From assembly GCF_900187365.1 (NCBI RefSeq), contig NZ_FYDG01000004.1, positions 124,001 through 188,000 on the forward strand: a stretch of DNA of 64,000 nucleotides, in the 5' to 3' direction. The translations under genes were made by a program, and so were the position numbers. The notes under the pieces are model-generated. The model worked only from the letters and a program-made list of their open reading frames with translations. It did not search any database and was not told the origin of the DNA. Shown in pieces: positions 17,019 to 25,529 of the stretch (positions are counted from its first letter, which is position 1; each line of letters begins with the position of its first letter). This stretch comes from Rhodoblastus acidophilus (lineage in GTDB: Bacteria; Pseudomonadota; Alphaproteobacteria; Rhizobiales; Beijerinckiaceae).

Positions 17019-17046
17019 TTGCAATCGCCGCCGATTCCCCTATAAG
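17019..17046 (+). promoter_or_regulatory. sigma-70-type promoter of the rpsF operon
   Basis: TTGCAA (17019-17024) and TATAAG (17041-17046) are separated by 16 bases and match the housekeeping consensus well for this GC-rich genome. The predicted start lies about 165 bases upstream of the rpsF ATG, leaving a long leader. Leaders of this operon in other bacteria can bind the S6:S18 complex; I could not identify that motif with confidence here. Confidence 0.6.
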
Positions 17047-17218
17047 CGCGGCTTCATCCTTCGGCCGGGGGCTGAACGGAAGGCCTGTCGGCAGGTCTCG
17101 CCTTTTGGGGCGAACCATCTTCCCGTGTTCCCGCCTTCGAACAAGAACCTGTCGGGCCTTTCTCCAGGCTCGAAGGGCTCCGCGCCGAGGAATGAGGCAA
17201 AAGAGAAAGGTATTCCAC

Positions 17219-17653
17219 ATGGCTCTTTACGAGCACATCTACCTTGCTCGCCAGGATCTCACCGCCCAGCAGGTCGAGGCCCTTAACGAGCAGTTCAAGA
17301 CCATCGTCGCCAATCTCGGCGGCACGGTCGGCAAGGTCGAATATTGGGGCGTCAAGTCCCTCGCCTACCGGATCCAGAAGAACCGCAAGGCGCACTTCAC
17401 CCTGATCAACGTCGACGCCCCCCCCGCCGCCCTGGCCGAAGCCGAGCGTCAGTGGTCGATCAACGAAGACGTTCTCCGCCATCTGACCATCAAGGTCGAA
17501 GCGCTGGAAGACGGCCCGTCGGCCATGCTGCGCAAGCGTGACGAAGACGACCGCGGCGATCGTGGCGATCGTGGCGATCGCGGCCCCCGCATTCCGGGCG
17601 GCCGCCCGCCGCGTCCGCGCCGTGAAGACGCTGCTGAAGGAGGAGCTTTCTGA
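17219..17653 (+). CDS. rpsF: 30S ribosomal protein S6
   Basis: S6 pairs with S18 on the platform of the 30S subunit. The protein starts [14 protein letters not shown] at 17219, where an AGAAAGG ribosome-binding site lies upstream; the frame is open further left but has no support there. Core motifs [19 protein letters not shown] and KKNRKAHF-like residues ([13 protein letters not shown]) are canonical. The C terminus is extended by a charged tail, [17 protein letters not shown] then Pro/Arg, encoded by a 9-bp repeat. The total is 144 aa, longer than E. coli S6 (about 131-135). The stop shares a base with the rpsR start (TGATG). Confidence 0.97.
   Translation: MALYEHIYLARQDLTAQQVEALNEQFKTIVANLGGTVGKVEYWGVKSLAYRIQKNRKAHFTLINVDAPPAALAEAERQWSINEDVLRHLTIKVEALEDGPSAMLRKRDEDDRGDRGDRGDRGPRIPGGRPPRPRREDAAEGGAF
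17552..17578 (+). repeat. 9-bp tandem repeat in rpsF
   Basis: Three in-frame copies of CGYGGCGAT (17552-17560, 17561-17569, 17570-17578) encode Arg-Gly-Asp repeats in the S6 tail. Copy number may vary between strains by slippage without shifting the frame. Confidence 0.85.
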
Positions 17654-17895
17654 TGTCCACCGCCGCCGGCGCCCGCCGCCCCTTCTTCCGTCGTCGCAAG
17701 ACCTGCCCCTTCTCCGGCCCGAACGCGCCGAAGATCGACTACAAGGACACCCGCCTGCTGTCGCGCTACATTTCCGAGCGCGGCAAGATCGTCCCCTCGC
17801 GCATCACCGCCGTCTCGGCGAAGAAGCAGCGCGAGCTGGCGCAGGCCATCAAGCGCGCCCGCTTCCTGGGCCTGCTGCCTTACGTGATCGTTTGA
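17653..17895 (+). CDS. rpsR: 30S ribosomal protein S18
   Basis: The 80-residue S18 binds S6 and 16S rRNA on the 30S platform. [10 protein letters not shown] near the N terminus, [19 protein letters not shown], and the C-terminal [22 protein letters not shown] are diagnostic. It is translationally coupled to rpsF through TGATG, which suits the 1:1 S6:S18 complex. AAGGAGG lies just upstream of the start, inside rpsF. Confidence 0.97.
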   Translation: MSTAAGARRPFFRRRKTCPFSGPNAPKIDYKDTRLLSRYISERGKIVPSRITAVSAKKQRELAQAIKRARFLGLLPYVIV

Positions 17896-17920
17896 TCGCG
17901 GATTAACCGAAACGACATTC

Positions 17921-17980
17921 GGGCGCCGGACGAGCCGGCGTCCGATAGCTGGGGCGGGCGAAGCCGATCTTCGACCCGCC
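17921..17980 (+). other. two stem-loops between rpsR and the DUF2232 gene
   Basis: The first stem is GGGCGCCGG with CCGGCGTCC (17921-17929/17935-17943, one G-U pair). The second is GGCGGGCGAAG with CTTCGACCCGCC (17953-17963/17969-17980, one bulged A). Neither is followed by a U-run, so they probably act as processing or stability elements that set the ratio of S6/S18 to the downstream genes. Confidence 0.5.
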
Positions 17981-18012
17981 TCTAACCGGCGAAAACCGGG
18001 ACAGCGCAGGAT

Positions 18013-19047
18013 ATGAACGACAACAAGCCCCCGATCGACTGGTCCGACCGCCTGGTCGGCTTTGGCGCCGGCCTTTCGAGCGCCCTGATCTTCGCCGCCT
18101 CGACGCGGGGGACCGGGCTCGCCATCGCGCTGGCCTATGTCTGCGTGCTGCCGCTGCTGATCGGCGCCGCGGGCTTTTCCGTCGCCGCCGCCGCCGCGGG
18201 CGCCGCCGCGGGCGGCCTGTTCCTCGGTCTCGCCGGCGAACCGCTGCTCGGCTTTTCCTTCTGCCTCGGCTTCGCCCTGCCCGGCGCCCTGCTCGGCCTG
18301 CTGGCGCGCTGGACCTATCGCCGCAAATCGCCCGAACCCACCCTCCTCCCCGCCCGCCTGTCGCCGGGCGCGCTGCTCGCCGGCGCGGTGGTGTTGGCGA
18401 CGCTGAGCGCCTGGACGCTCGCCGGCGGGCTGATCTGGAGCTCGGGCGGCTTCGACAGGGCGTTTGACGCCGCGTTGCAGGAATATGGTCCCGCTCTCGA
18501 CAAGGCGCTGACCAAATTCGCCCGAATCGCGCCGCAGATCGACCTGGACATGGTCAAAAGGGTCGCCGTGCTCGGCTTTCCCGCCGCCGTCGCCGCCTCG
18601 CAGACGCTGCTGCTGACCTTCAATCTCTGGCTCGCCGCCCGCGCCGTGGACATTTCCGGCCGGCTTGGCCAGCCCTGGCCGCCGCTGCCGGAAACCACCG
18701 CGCTGCCGCGCTGGTTCGGCCTCGCTTTCCTCGGCGCGCTGGCGCTGTGTTTCGTCAACGCCCGCACAGCCGTGTTCGCCGGCGCCTTCGCCTCCGCCTC
18801 GGGCCTCGCCCTGGCGATGCAGGGGCTGGCCTGCGCCCACGCGCTGACGCGCGGCCATTCCTCGCGCGGCGGCTGGCTGGCGACGGTTTACGCGGTGGCG
18901 CTGGTCGGCGTCACCGTCGCGCCGCCGCTGCTGCTGCTGTTCGTGCTGTTCGGACTCGCCGAGTCCGCCCTGTCCCTGCGCGCCCGCAAGGCGCGCGCCA
19001 AACCTGAAAAGAAAACCGGAGAGTCAAATGGAAGTGATCCTGCTTGA
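18013..19047 (+). CDS. DUF2232 family multi-pass membrane protein
   Basis: A 344-residue hydrophobic protein with about eight predicted membrane segments (for example [24 protein letters not shown] is split by a short loop; others lie near residues 55-95, 115-140, 185-205, 230-270 and 290-320). A short basic C-terminal tail follows. It matches DUF2232 (YybS-like) by its place between rpsR and rplI, where alphaproteobacteria usually carry such a gene. The function is unknown. Its last 20 bases overlap the rplI start, so expression is coupled to L9. AGGATA lies upstream of the ATG. Confidence 0.8.
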   Translation: MNDNKPPIDWSDRLVGFGAGLSSALIFAASTRGTGLAIALAYVCVLPLLIGAAGFSVAAAAAGAAAGGLFLGLAGEPLLGFSFCLGFALPGALLGLLARWTYRRKSPEPTLLPARLSPGALLAGAVVLATLSAWTLAGGLIWSSGGFDRAFDAALQEYGPALDKALTKFARIAPQIDLDMVKRVAVLGFPAAVAASQTLLLTFNLWLAARAVDISGRLGQPWPPLPETTALPRWFGLAFLGALALCFVNARTAVFAGAFASASGLALAMQGLACAHALTRGHSSRGGWLATVYAVALVGVTVAPPLLLLFVLFGLAESALSLRARKARAKPEKKTGESNGSDPA

Positions 19048-19594
19048 ACGCGTGGCCAAGCTCGGCCAGATGGGCGAAATCGTGCGCGTGCGCGACGGCT
19101 ACGCCCGCAATTTCCTGCTGCCGCGCGGCAAGGCTTTGCGCGCCACGGAAAACAACAAGACGCATTTCGACGGCCAGCGCGCCCAGCTTGAGGCCCGCAA
19201 CCTCGAGCGCAAGTCGGAAGCGGCCGCCGTCGGCGAGAAGCTGAACGGGCAGGTGTTTGTGATCATGCGCCAGGCGGGCGAAGCCGGCCATCTCTATGGC
19301 TCGGTGACCCCGCGCGACATCGCCGATGCGGCGACCGCCGGCGGCTTCACCGTCGAGCGTCACCAGATCGAGCTGAACACGCCGATCAAGACCCTCGGCC
19401 TGCACAAGGTGCCGGTGCATCTGCACCCGGAACTCGACATCACGATTGAAGTGAACGTGGCTCGTTCGGCCGACGAGGCCGAGCGTCAGGCCAAGGGCGA
19501 AGAGGCCGTTGTGCGCGAGGAAACCTCGCTGGCCGACCTCGGCCTGGAAGTCGGCGCGGCGCTGGCGGAAGCCGGCCCCGACGTCGAGCTTTGA
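19028..19594 (+). CDS. rplI: 50S ribosomal protein L9
   Basis: L9 binds 23S rRNA domain V and helps maintain reading-frame fidelity. The N-terminal domain [19 protein letters not shown], then [17 protein letters not shown], and the central long helix are canonical. The C-terminal domain ends with an acidic tail, giving 188 aa, longer than E. coli L9 (149 aa) but usual for Rhizobiales. ACCGGAGAG upstream of the ATG lies inside the DUF2232 gene. A strong terminator follows. Confidence 0.97.
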   Translation: MEVILLERVAKLGQMGEIVRVRDGYARNFLLPRGKALRATENNKTHFDGQRAQLEARNLERKSEAAAVGEKLNGQVFVIMRQAGEAGHLYGSVTPRDIADAATAGGFTVERHQIELNTPIKTLGLHKVPVHLHPELDITIEVNVARSADEAERQAKGEEAVVREETSLADLGLEVGAALAEAGPDVEL

Positions 19595-19618
19595 TCTTCG
19601 GGTTTCATCCGATCAGAA

Positions 19619-19644
19619 CGGGGCGCTCGGCGCCCCGTTTTTTT
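19619..19644 (+). terminator. rho-independent terminator after rplI
   Basis: The 8-bp stem CGGGGCGC/GCGCCCCG (19619-19626 with 19630-19637) has a three-base loop and is followed by seven T. It is a textbook terminator that closes the rpsF-rpsR-DUF2232-rplI operon. Confidence 0.9.
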
Positions 19645-19759
19645 GAGTCGTTTCGGCGGTGCCGCTGACGGAGCCTTGGTCCCGGCGCCTGGGCGTATTG
19701 CGCGGAACCCTTTTCATCCGGCCCTGCTTACGGCATCGTCGGCAAAAAGGGAGACGTTC

Positions 19760-20602
19760 ATGAAACTGCTGCGTTACGGAGCAACCGGCCAGGAAAAGCC
19801 CGGCCTTCTCGATTCGGATGGCCACATCCGCGACCTCTCGGGCGTGATTCCCGATCTCGGGCCGGCGCAGATTTCGCCCGAAGGCCTGGAAACCCTCGCG
19901 GCGGTCGATCCGCGCGACCTGCCGACGGTCGAGGGCGCGCCGCGCCTCGGCCCGCCCCTTGCCGGAATCGGCCAAATCCACGCCATCGGCCTCAACTATC
20001 GCAACCACGCCCGCGAAGCCGGCATGGCGATTCCCGACGAGCCGATTCTGTTCACCAAGGCCACCTCCTGCCTGTCGGGGCCGGACGACGACATCGTCAT
20101 CCCGCGCGGCGCGCAAACCGTGGACTGGGAGGTCGAACTGGGCGTGGTGATCGGAACCGCCGCCTATCAGGTCGAGGAGGCGCAGGCGCTGGAGCATGTC
20201 GCCGGCTATCTCACGGCGAACGACGTGTCGGAGCGCGACCATCAGATCCGGCGCGGCGGCCAATGGGTCAAGGGCAAGAGCGCGCCGGGCTTCGGCCCGC
20301 TCGGCCCCTGGCTGGTGACGAAGGACGAAGTTCCCGATCCGCAAAATCTCGCGGTGAAGCTGGCGGTCAACGGCGAGATTCGCCAGGACGGCCATACCTC
20401 CGACATGATCTTCTCGGTCGCCCGGATCGTCGCCCATGTCAGCGCCTTCCTGCGGCTGATGCCCGGCGACGTGATTCTCACCGGCACGCCGGCCGGGGTC
20501 GGCATGGGGATGAAGCCGCCGGTCTATCTGCAACCGGGCGATCAAGTTACGGTGGAGGTCGAAGGTTTGGGCGTCCAGCGCCAGCAGGTGCGGAACCAAT
20601 AG
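19760..20602 (+). CDS. fumarylacetoacetate hydrolase family protein
   Basis: FAH-family enzymes cleave or decarboxylate beta-diketo acids such as acylpyruvates. The divalent-metal site is visible: the glutamates of DWEVELGVVIG (WEVELG) and the aspartate of LTANDVSERDHQ. IGLNYRNHAREAG, WVKGKSAPGFGPLGPWL and GDVILTGTPAGVGMG are typical of the ureidoglycolate-lyase/5-oxopent-3-ene-tricarboxylate subgroup. The exact substrate cannot be told from sequence. ATG 19760 has AAGGGAG upstream and gives 280 aa. It sits alone between the L9 terminator and dnaB. Confidence 0.85.
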   Translation: MKLLRYGATGQEKPGLLDSDGHIRDLSGVIPDLGPAQISPEGLETLAAVDPRDLPTVEGAPRLGPPLAGIGQIHAIGLNYRNHAREAGMAIPDEPILFTKATSCLSGPDDDIVIPRGAQTVDWEVELGVVIGTAAYQVEEAQALEHVAGYLTANDVSERDHQIRRGGQWVKGKSAPGFGPLGPWLVTKDEVPDPQNLAVKLAVNGEIRQDGHTSDMIFSVARIVAHVSAFLRLMPGDVILTGTPAGVGMGMKPPVYLQPGDQVTVEVEGLGVQRQQVRNQ

Positions 20603-20830
20603 CGAACGGACTCTTTCGACACCATATTGCAAGCGGATTCGACTCGGAAAATCGGGAGCCTGTGAATCACGGGGGCTGTGGTTTCGGGCTTAACGATTCA
20701 TTTTCCCTTTCGGCTGCGACCATGGCAAAACAGCAATCCGCCGGTCCTATCCGGCGACCACACCATGATAATCTGACTTGCGCGATTCGCGCCGGGCGGC
20801 CCTCCGCCCGGCCAGATGGGGGTTTTGCCG

Positions 20831-22327
20831 ATGGCGGCGCTGGAAAAAGTTTATGATCGCGCTCTCGTTCCGGCCTCGGACGCGAGTTTCCGCAGCCCTC
20901 CGGCCAATATCGAGGCGGAGCAGGCGCTGCTCGGCGCCATTCTGGTCAACAACGACGCCTTCGACCGCGTGTCCGACTTCCTCAAGCCGGAACATTTTTC
21001 CGAGGAGCTGCACCGGCGCATTTACGAAATCGCGGGACAGCTGATTCGCGCCGGCAAGCTGGCGACCCCGGTGACGCTCAAGACGTTTTTGGGCGATTTC
21101 GACCTCGGCGGCGCCATGACCGCGCCGCAATATCTGGCGCGGCTGGCGGCGGAAGCCACCACCATCATCAATGCCGTGGATTACGGCCACGCCATCCACG
21201 ACCTCGCCGTGCGCCGCGAGCTGATTCGCATCGGCGAGGAGGTGGTCAACACCGCCTATGAAGCCGATGTGGACACGGCGCCGCGCGCGCAGATCGAGGA
21301 AGCCGAGCGCAAGCTCTACGCCATCGCCGAAACCGGCCGCTACGAGGGCGGCTTCCACAAATTCTCCGAGGCCCTCACCGCCGCCGTGGACATGGCGGCC
21401 AAGGCGTGGGAGCGCGAGGGCGGGCTGTCCGGCGTCTCCACCGGGATGCGCGACCTCGACCGCATGATGGGCGGGTTGCAGCCCTCCGACCTGATCATCG
21501 TGGCGGGACGCCCCGGCATGGGCAAGACCGCGCTCGCCACCAACATCGCCTTCAACGTCGCCAAGGCGTATCGGGGCGAAACCCATGACGACGGCCGCGT
21601 CGAAACGGTCAACGGCGGCGTCTGCGGCTTCTTCTCGCTGGAAATGTCGTCGGAGCAATTGGCTACGCGTATCATCGCCGAGCAGGCGCAGGTGCCGGGC
21701 TACAAGATCCGGCGCGGCGACATCACCGAGGGCGAATTCCACCGCATTTCCGGCGCCGCCCGCGACATGCAGTCGATTCCTTTCTACATCGACCATACCG
21801 GCGGCATTTCCATCGCCCAGCTCACCGCCCGCGCCCGCCGCCTGAAACGCCAGCGCGGCCTCGATCTGCTGGTGGTGGACTACCTGCAACTGCTGTCCGG
21901 CTCGAAAAACCGTTCCGACAACCGCGTGCAGGAGCTGACCGAGATCACCACGGGCATGAAGGCGCTGGCCAAGGAATTGAACGTGCCGATCATCGCCCTG
22001 TCGCAATTGTCGCGTCAGGTGGAGGCGCGCGACGACAAGCGGCCGCAATTGTCCGACCTGCGCGAATCCGGCTCGATCGAGCAGGACGCCGACGTGGTCA
22101 TCTTCGTCTATCGCGAGGAATATTACCTGAAGAACAAGCAGCCGCGCGAAGGCACCCCGGAATTCCAGACCTGGATGGCGGAAATGGAGCGCGCGCACGG
22201 CAAAGCGGAAGTCATCATTGGCAAACAGCGCCATGGACCGACCGGAACGGTGGAACTCGCGTTCGAAGGCGAGTATACGCGGTTCAGCGATCTGGCGACG
22301 GACGACCATCTGCCGGCGCATATGTGA
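20831..22327 (+). CDS. dnaB: replicative DNA helicase DnaB
   Basis: Hexameric 5'-3' helicase that unwinds DNA at the replication fork and recruits primase. The N-terminal domain has PPANIEAEQALLGAIL. The RecA-like C-terminal domain has Walker A GRPGMGKTALA, Walker B LLVVDYLQLLSG, and the DnaB4 region IALSQLSRQVEARDDKRP. ATG 20831 (498 aa) is preferred over the ATG at 20816 because GGGGG lies eight bases upstream of the former. The 228-base gap before it holds a small CGCCGG/CCGGCG hairpin near 20739-20756 and a GATAAT at 20767-20772 without a clear -35. alr follows with overlap. Confidence 0.96.
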   Translation: MAALEKVYDRALVPASDASFRSPPANIEAEQALLGAILVNNDAFDRVSDFLKPEHFSEELHRRIYEIAGQLIRAGKLATPVTLKTFLGDFDLGGAMTAPQYLARLAAEATTIINAVDYGHAIHDLAVRRELIRIGEEVVNTAYEADVDTAPRAQIEEAERKLYAIAETGRYEGGFHKFSEALTAAVDMAAKAWEREGGLSGVSTGMRDLDRMMGGLQPSDLIIVAGRPGMGKTALATNIAFNVAKAYRGETHDDGRVETVNGGVCGFFSLEMSSEQLATRIIAEQAQVPGYKIRRGDITEGEFHRISGAARDMQSIPFYIDHTGGISIAQLTARARRLKRQRGLDLLVVDYLQLLSGSKNRSDNRVQELTEITTGMKALAKELNVPIIALSQLSRQVEARDDKRPQLSDLRESGSIEQDADVVIFVYREEYYLKNKQPREGTPEFQTWMAEMERAHGKAEVIIGKQRHGPTGTVELAFEGEYTRFSDLATDDHLPAHM

Positions 22328-22338
22328 GGTTGATCGAA

Positions 22339-23466
22339 ATGCCCGAACTTGCCCTCCCCGCCGAAGACCGGGCCGATGGACGGGACAAGAGCCGGGCGGT
22401 CCTCACCGTCGATCTCAGCGCGCTGGCGCAAAACTGGCGCGTGCTGAAGCGCCGCGCCGGCGACGCCGCCTGCGCCGCCGTGGTCAAGGCCGACGCCTAT
22501 GGCCTGGGACTGGCGCCGGTGGCGAAAAAACTGCTGGCGACCGGCTGCGGCCATTTCTTCGTCGCCCACCTGTCCGAAGCGGAGTCGTTAAGGGCGATCA
22601 CGCCGAACGCGCGGATTTTCGCGCTCAACGGCCTGCCGCCGGGCTCGGCGGCGCTGTTCGCCCGCAAGGATCTCTATCCGGTGCTCGGTTCGCTGCCGGA
22701 AATCGAGGAATGGGCGGCGTTCTGCCGCGCCGAAGGCCACAAATTCGGCGCAGCGCTGCACATCGACACCGGCATGAACCGGCTCGGCCTCGCCAAGGCG
22801 GATTTTCCGGCGGCGCTGAACCTGCTCGACGCCTTCGCACCCAAGCTGATCATGAGCCATTTCGTTTCGGCGGAGGACGCCTCGGCGCCGCGCAACCGCG
22901 CGCAGATCGAGCGGTTCGAACAGGCCTGCGCCCTCTTTCCGGCGATGCCCGCGAGTCTCAGCAATTCCTCCGGCATGTATCTGGCGGAGGCGCCGTTCTT
23001 CGACCTCACCCGGCCCGGCTATGCGCTCTACGGCGGCAATCCGACGCCCGGCAGCGACAATCCGATGCGGCGGGTGGTTTCGCTCGAAGCCTTCATCCTG
23101 CAGGTGCGCGACATCCGCGCCGGCGAGGCCGCCGGCTACAACGCCCGCTGGACCGCGCCGTCGCGGCGGCGGCTGGCGACGATCGGGCTCGGCTACGCCG
23201 ACGGCTTCCTGCGCTCGGCCTCCTGCGGCGAGATCGGCGCCGAAGTGTTCGCCGGCGGCGCGTTCTGCCCGGTGGTCGGGCGCATTTCGATGGATCTGAG
23301 CATCATCGACATCACCGAGGCCGCGCCGCTGCAACGCGGCGACCGCGTCGAAATTCTCGGCGACGCCATTTGCATCGACGATCTCGGCCGCTGGTCCGGG
23401 ACCATCGGCTATGAAATCCTCACCGATCTCGGCCGCCGCCACAAACGGGTTTATGTCGGCGGCTGA
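22339..23466 (+). CDS. alr: alanine racemase
   Basis: PLP enzyme that makes D-alanine for peptidoglycan. The PLP lysine is in AVVKADAYGLG. The second catalytic base is the tyrosine of AAGYNARW. ISMDLSIIDIT and IGLGYADGF are also family motifs. I choose ATG 22339 (375 aa) with GAGG nine bases upstream. A GTG at 22324 overlapping the dnaB stop is also in frame and would add five residues. The dnaB-alr order is common in Hyphomicrobiales. The following gene (hom) is convergent. Confidence 0.94.
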   Translation: MPELALPAEDRADGRDKSRAVLTVDLSALAQNWRVLKRRAGDAACAAVVKADAYGLGLAPVAKKLLATGCGHFFVAHLSEAESLRAITPNARIFALNGLPPGSAALFARKDLYPVLGSLPEIEEWAAFCRAEGHKFGAALHIDTGMNRLGLAKADFPAALNLLDAFAPKLIMSHFVSAEDASAPRNRAQIERFEQACALFPAMPASLSNSSGMYLAEAPFFDLTRPGYALYGGNPTPGSDNPMRRVVSLEAFILQVRDIRAGEAAGYNARWTAPSRRRLATIGLGYADGFLRSASCGEIGAEVFAGGAFCPVVGRISMDLSIIDITEAAPLQRGDRVEILGDAICIDDLGRWSGTIGYEILTDLGRRHKRVYVGG

Positions 23467-23481
23467 GACTGAGTTGCCCGC

Positions 23482-24777
23482 TCAGTCGCGCTCGATGCGG
23501 ATGACCTGCGGCTTTTCGGCGATATGGCCGTCGGCGACAATGGCCGCCAGCGCCTCGCGCACGCTGGTCTCCGTGGTCGCGTAGGTCACCAGCACCACGG
23601 GAACCACGCTGTCGTCGGACCCGGGGCGGCGCTGCACGATGCTTTCCAGCGAAATGTCGCGCTCGGCCATGCGCTGGGCGATCGCCGCCGCCGCGCCAAT
23701 GTGGTTGCGCGCGGAGAGACGAATGTAGTAGCCGCCCTCGTGGCGCTGCATCGGCGACTTTTCCGCCGCCGCCAGATGCGCGACCGGCAGGCCGAACGGC
23801 GCGGAGCGAATGCCGCGCGCGATATCGGCGATGTCGGCGACCACGGCCGAAGCCGTGGCCATGCCGCCGGCGCCGGGGCCGACCAGCGTCAGTTCGTTCA
23901 CCGCGTCGGCGTCCACCGTCACCGCATTGGTCACGCCCATCACCTGAGCGATGGGCGAGGACAGCGGCGCCATGGTCGGATGCACGCGCTGCTCGACGCC
24001 ATGTTCGGTGCGCTGCGCCACGCCCAGCAGCTTGATCCGGAAGCCGAGTTCCGCCGCCGCCTTGATGTCGGCCAGCGAAATGTCCTGAATGCCCTCGATC
24101 GAAATATTGTCGGCGTCGAGTTTTACGCCAAACGCCAGCGAGGCCAGGATGGCCAGCTTGTGCGCGGTGTCGAAGCCGCCGATGTCGAAGGTCGGGTCGG
24201 CCTCGGCGTAGCCCAGTTTCTGCGCGTCGGCGAGACATTCGGCGAAGGACAGCCCCTCCAGCTCCATGCGCGAGAGAATGTAATTGCAGGTGCCGTTGAG
24301 AATGCCATAGACGCGGGCGACGCTGTTGCCGGCCAGTCCCTCGCGCAGGGTTTTGACGATGGGTATGCCGCCGGCCACCGAGGCCTCGAAGGCGAGCGCC
24401 GCATGGGTCTGCTCCGCCAGTTGCGCCAGCTCCAGCCCGTGCTTGGCCAGCAGCGCCTTGTTGGCGGTCACCACCGATTTGCCGGCCTGCAGCGCGGCGG
24501 TGACGCTGGCGCGCGCCGCGCCCTCCTCGCCGCCGATCAGTTCGACGAACACGTCAATGTCTTCCGAGCGGGCCAGCGCGACCGGATCGGCGAAAAACGC
24601 CGCGCCGGACAGATCGACGCCGCGGTCGCGGCCGGGATCGCGCGCGGAAACGCCGGCGATCCTGATGGCGCGGCCGGTGCGCGCGGCGAGATCCTTCGCC
24701 TGAGCGCCGAGCAGGCGCGCGACGCTCGCTCCCACCGTACCGAGCCCCGCAATGCCGACGCGCAAAACCTTATCCAT
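23482..24777 (-). CDS. hom: homoserine dehydrogenase
   Basis: Reduces aspartate semialdehyde to homoserine, the branch point to threonine and methionine. The N-terminal NAD(P) fold has GIAGLGTVGASVARLL. The catalytic domain has SVVTANKALLA, ILNGTCNYILSRM and GYAEADPTFDIGGFDTAHKL with the substrate-binding Asp/Lys. VGPGAGGMATASAVVADI precedes a C-terminal ACT domain (about residues 345-431), suggesting feedback control by an amino acid, probably threonine. At 431 aa it has normal length for the monofunctional enzyme. It lies in no obvious threonine operon here. Confidence 0.96.
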   Translation of the reverse strand: MDKVLRVGIAGLGTVGASVARLLGAQAKDLAARTGRAIRIAGVSARDPGRDRGVDLSGAAFFADPVALARSEDIDVFVELIGGEEGAARASVTAALQAGKSVVTANKALLAKHGLELAQLAEQTHAALAFEASVAGGIPIVKTLREGLAGNSVARVYGILNGTCNYILSRMELEGLSFAECLADAQKLGYAEADPTFDIGGFDTAHKLAILASLAFGVKLDADNISIEGIQDISLADIKAAAELGFRIKLLGVAQRTEHGVEQRVHPTMAPLSSPIAQVMGVTNAVTVDADAVNELTLVGPGAGGMATASAVVADIADIARGIRSAPFGLPVAHLAAAEKSPMQRHEGGYYIRLSARNHIGAAAAIAQRMAERDISLESIVQRRPGSDDSVVPVVLVTYATTETSVREALAAIVADGHIAEKPQVIRIERD

Positions 24778-24838
24778 TGTCGCACCCCTTTTTTCGGCTT
24801 TTGCCCTATTTCGGGGGGCCGATCAATGCGCGGCGGAA

Positions 24839-25375
24839 CTAAACCGGCGATTGCGCCAGCGGACGCTCCATCCGATAGGCTTCCGCGAAGGTGCGGAAAG
24901 CCGGCAGGTGACATTCGCGCGAGGTCAGCATCAGCCGCTCGAAAATCGCCGCGATCGCCGGATAGCCGGCGACTTTGGGCGACAAATCCTCGGCATAGAG
25001 CCGGGCGTTGCGGATCTCCGCCTGCATCGCCGCCTCGCAGGCGCCGGCCAGCGTATCCGGCGCGCTGGCGGCGAGTTCGGCGCTGTCCAGATGCTGATTG
25101 GGCGGCGCCTTGAGGCCATAGGCGTCGAGGATGGCGGTCAGGACGGCGGCGTGGCGCGCCTCGGCCTCGACGATTTCGGAAAACGGCAGCGCATGGGGAA
25201 ACTTGCGCAGGATGGCGCGATAAAAAGCCTGGGCGCGATATTCGTCATCGAGGGCGGCGAACACGGCGTCGCGGGCCTCCGGGGACAAGGGTTCGCTCGG
25301 GACGCCAAGGCTCGGCGGACGGGCGTCCCCCTTGCATCCCCACCAACCGTGACCGCCCGCGTGACCGCATCGCAT
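24839..25375 (-). CDS. DUF2202-like ferritin-fold protein
   Basis: The 178-residue protein has a four-helix ferritin-like pattern: LDDEYRAQAFYRAIL (Glu plus Tyr), FSEIVEAEARHAAVL (ExxxxExxH), EAAMQAEIRNARLYAEDL, and TSRECHLPAFRTF (E-x-H). These acidic and histidine pairs could bind a di-iron site, as proposed for DUF2202. No enzyme activity is known to me. The start at 25375 is supported by GGAGG five bases upstream. The first 25 residues (Gly/Trp/Cys-rich) are not part of the fold and look poorly conserved. It lies between dgt and hom without obvious partners. Confidence 0.7.
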   Translation of the reverse strand: MRCGHAGGHGWWGCKGDARPPSLGVPSEPLSPEARDAVFAALDDEYRAQAFYRAILRKFPHALPFSEIVEAEARHAAVLTAILDAYGLKAPPNQHLDSAELAASAPDTLAGACEAAMQAEIRNARLYAEDLSPKVAGYPAIAAIFERLMLTSRECHLPAFRTFAEAYRMERPLAQSPV

Positions 25376-25529
25376 CGGGGCCTCCCAAAAAGGGCGGCGC
25401 CCGCCGCGTCGAATGTTCCGCGGCAGGGCGCCGGATGTCCTGCGATCAGATAAAAACCGCTCCGCTCGAGCGTCAACACTTCTTAAGTCTGGCCGGATGC
25501 GATGAAACGCCGCAACCGCCGCGCGAGAC

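Noticed and set aside
17047-17218. S6:S18-binding leader in the rpsF 5' region
   Set aside because: I could not find the hairpin with the characteristic bulge with any confidence. A covariance-model search would be needed to decide.
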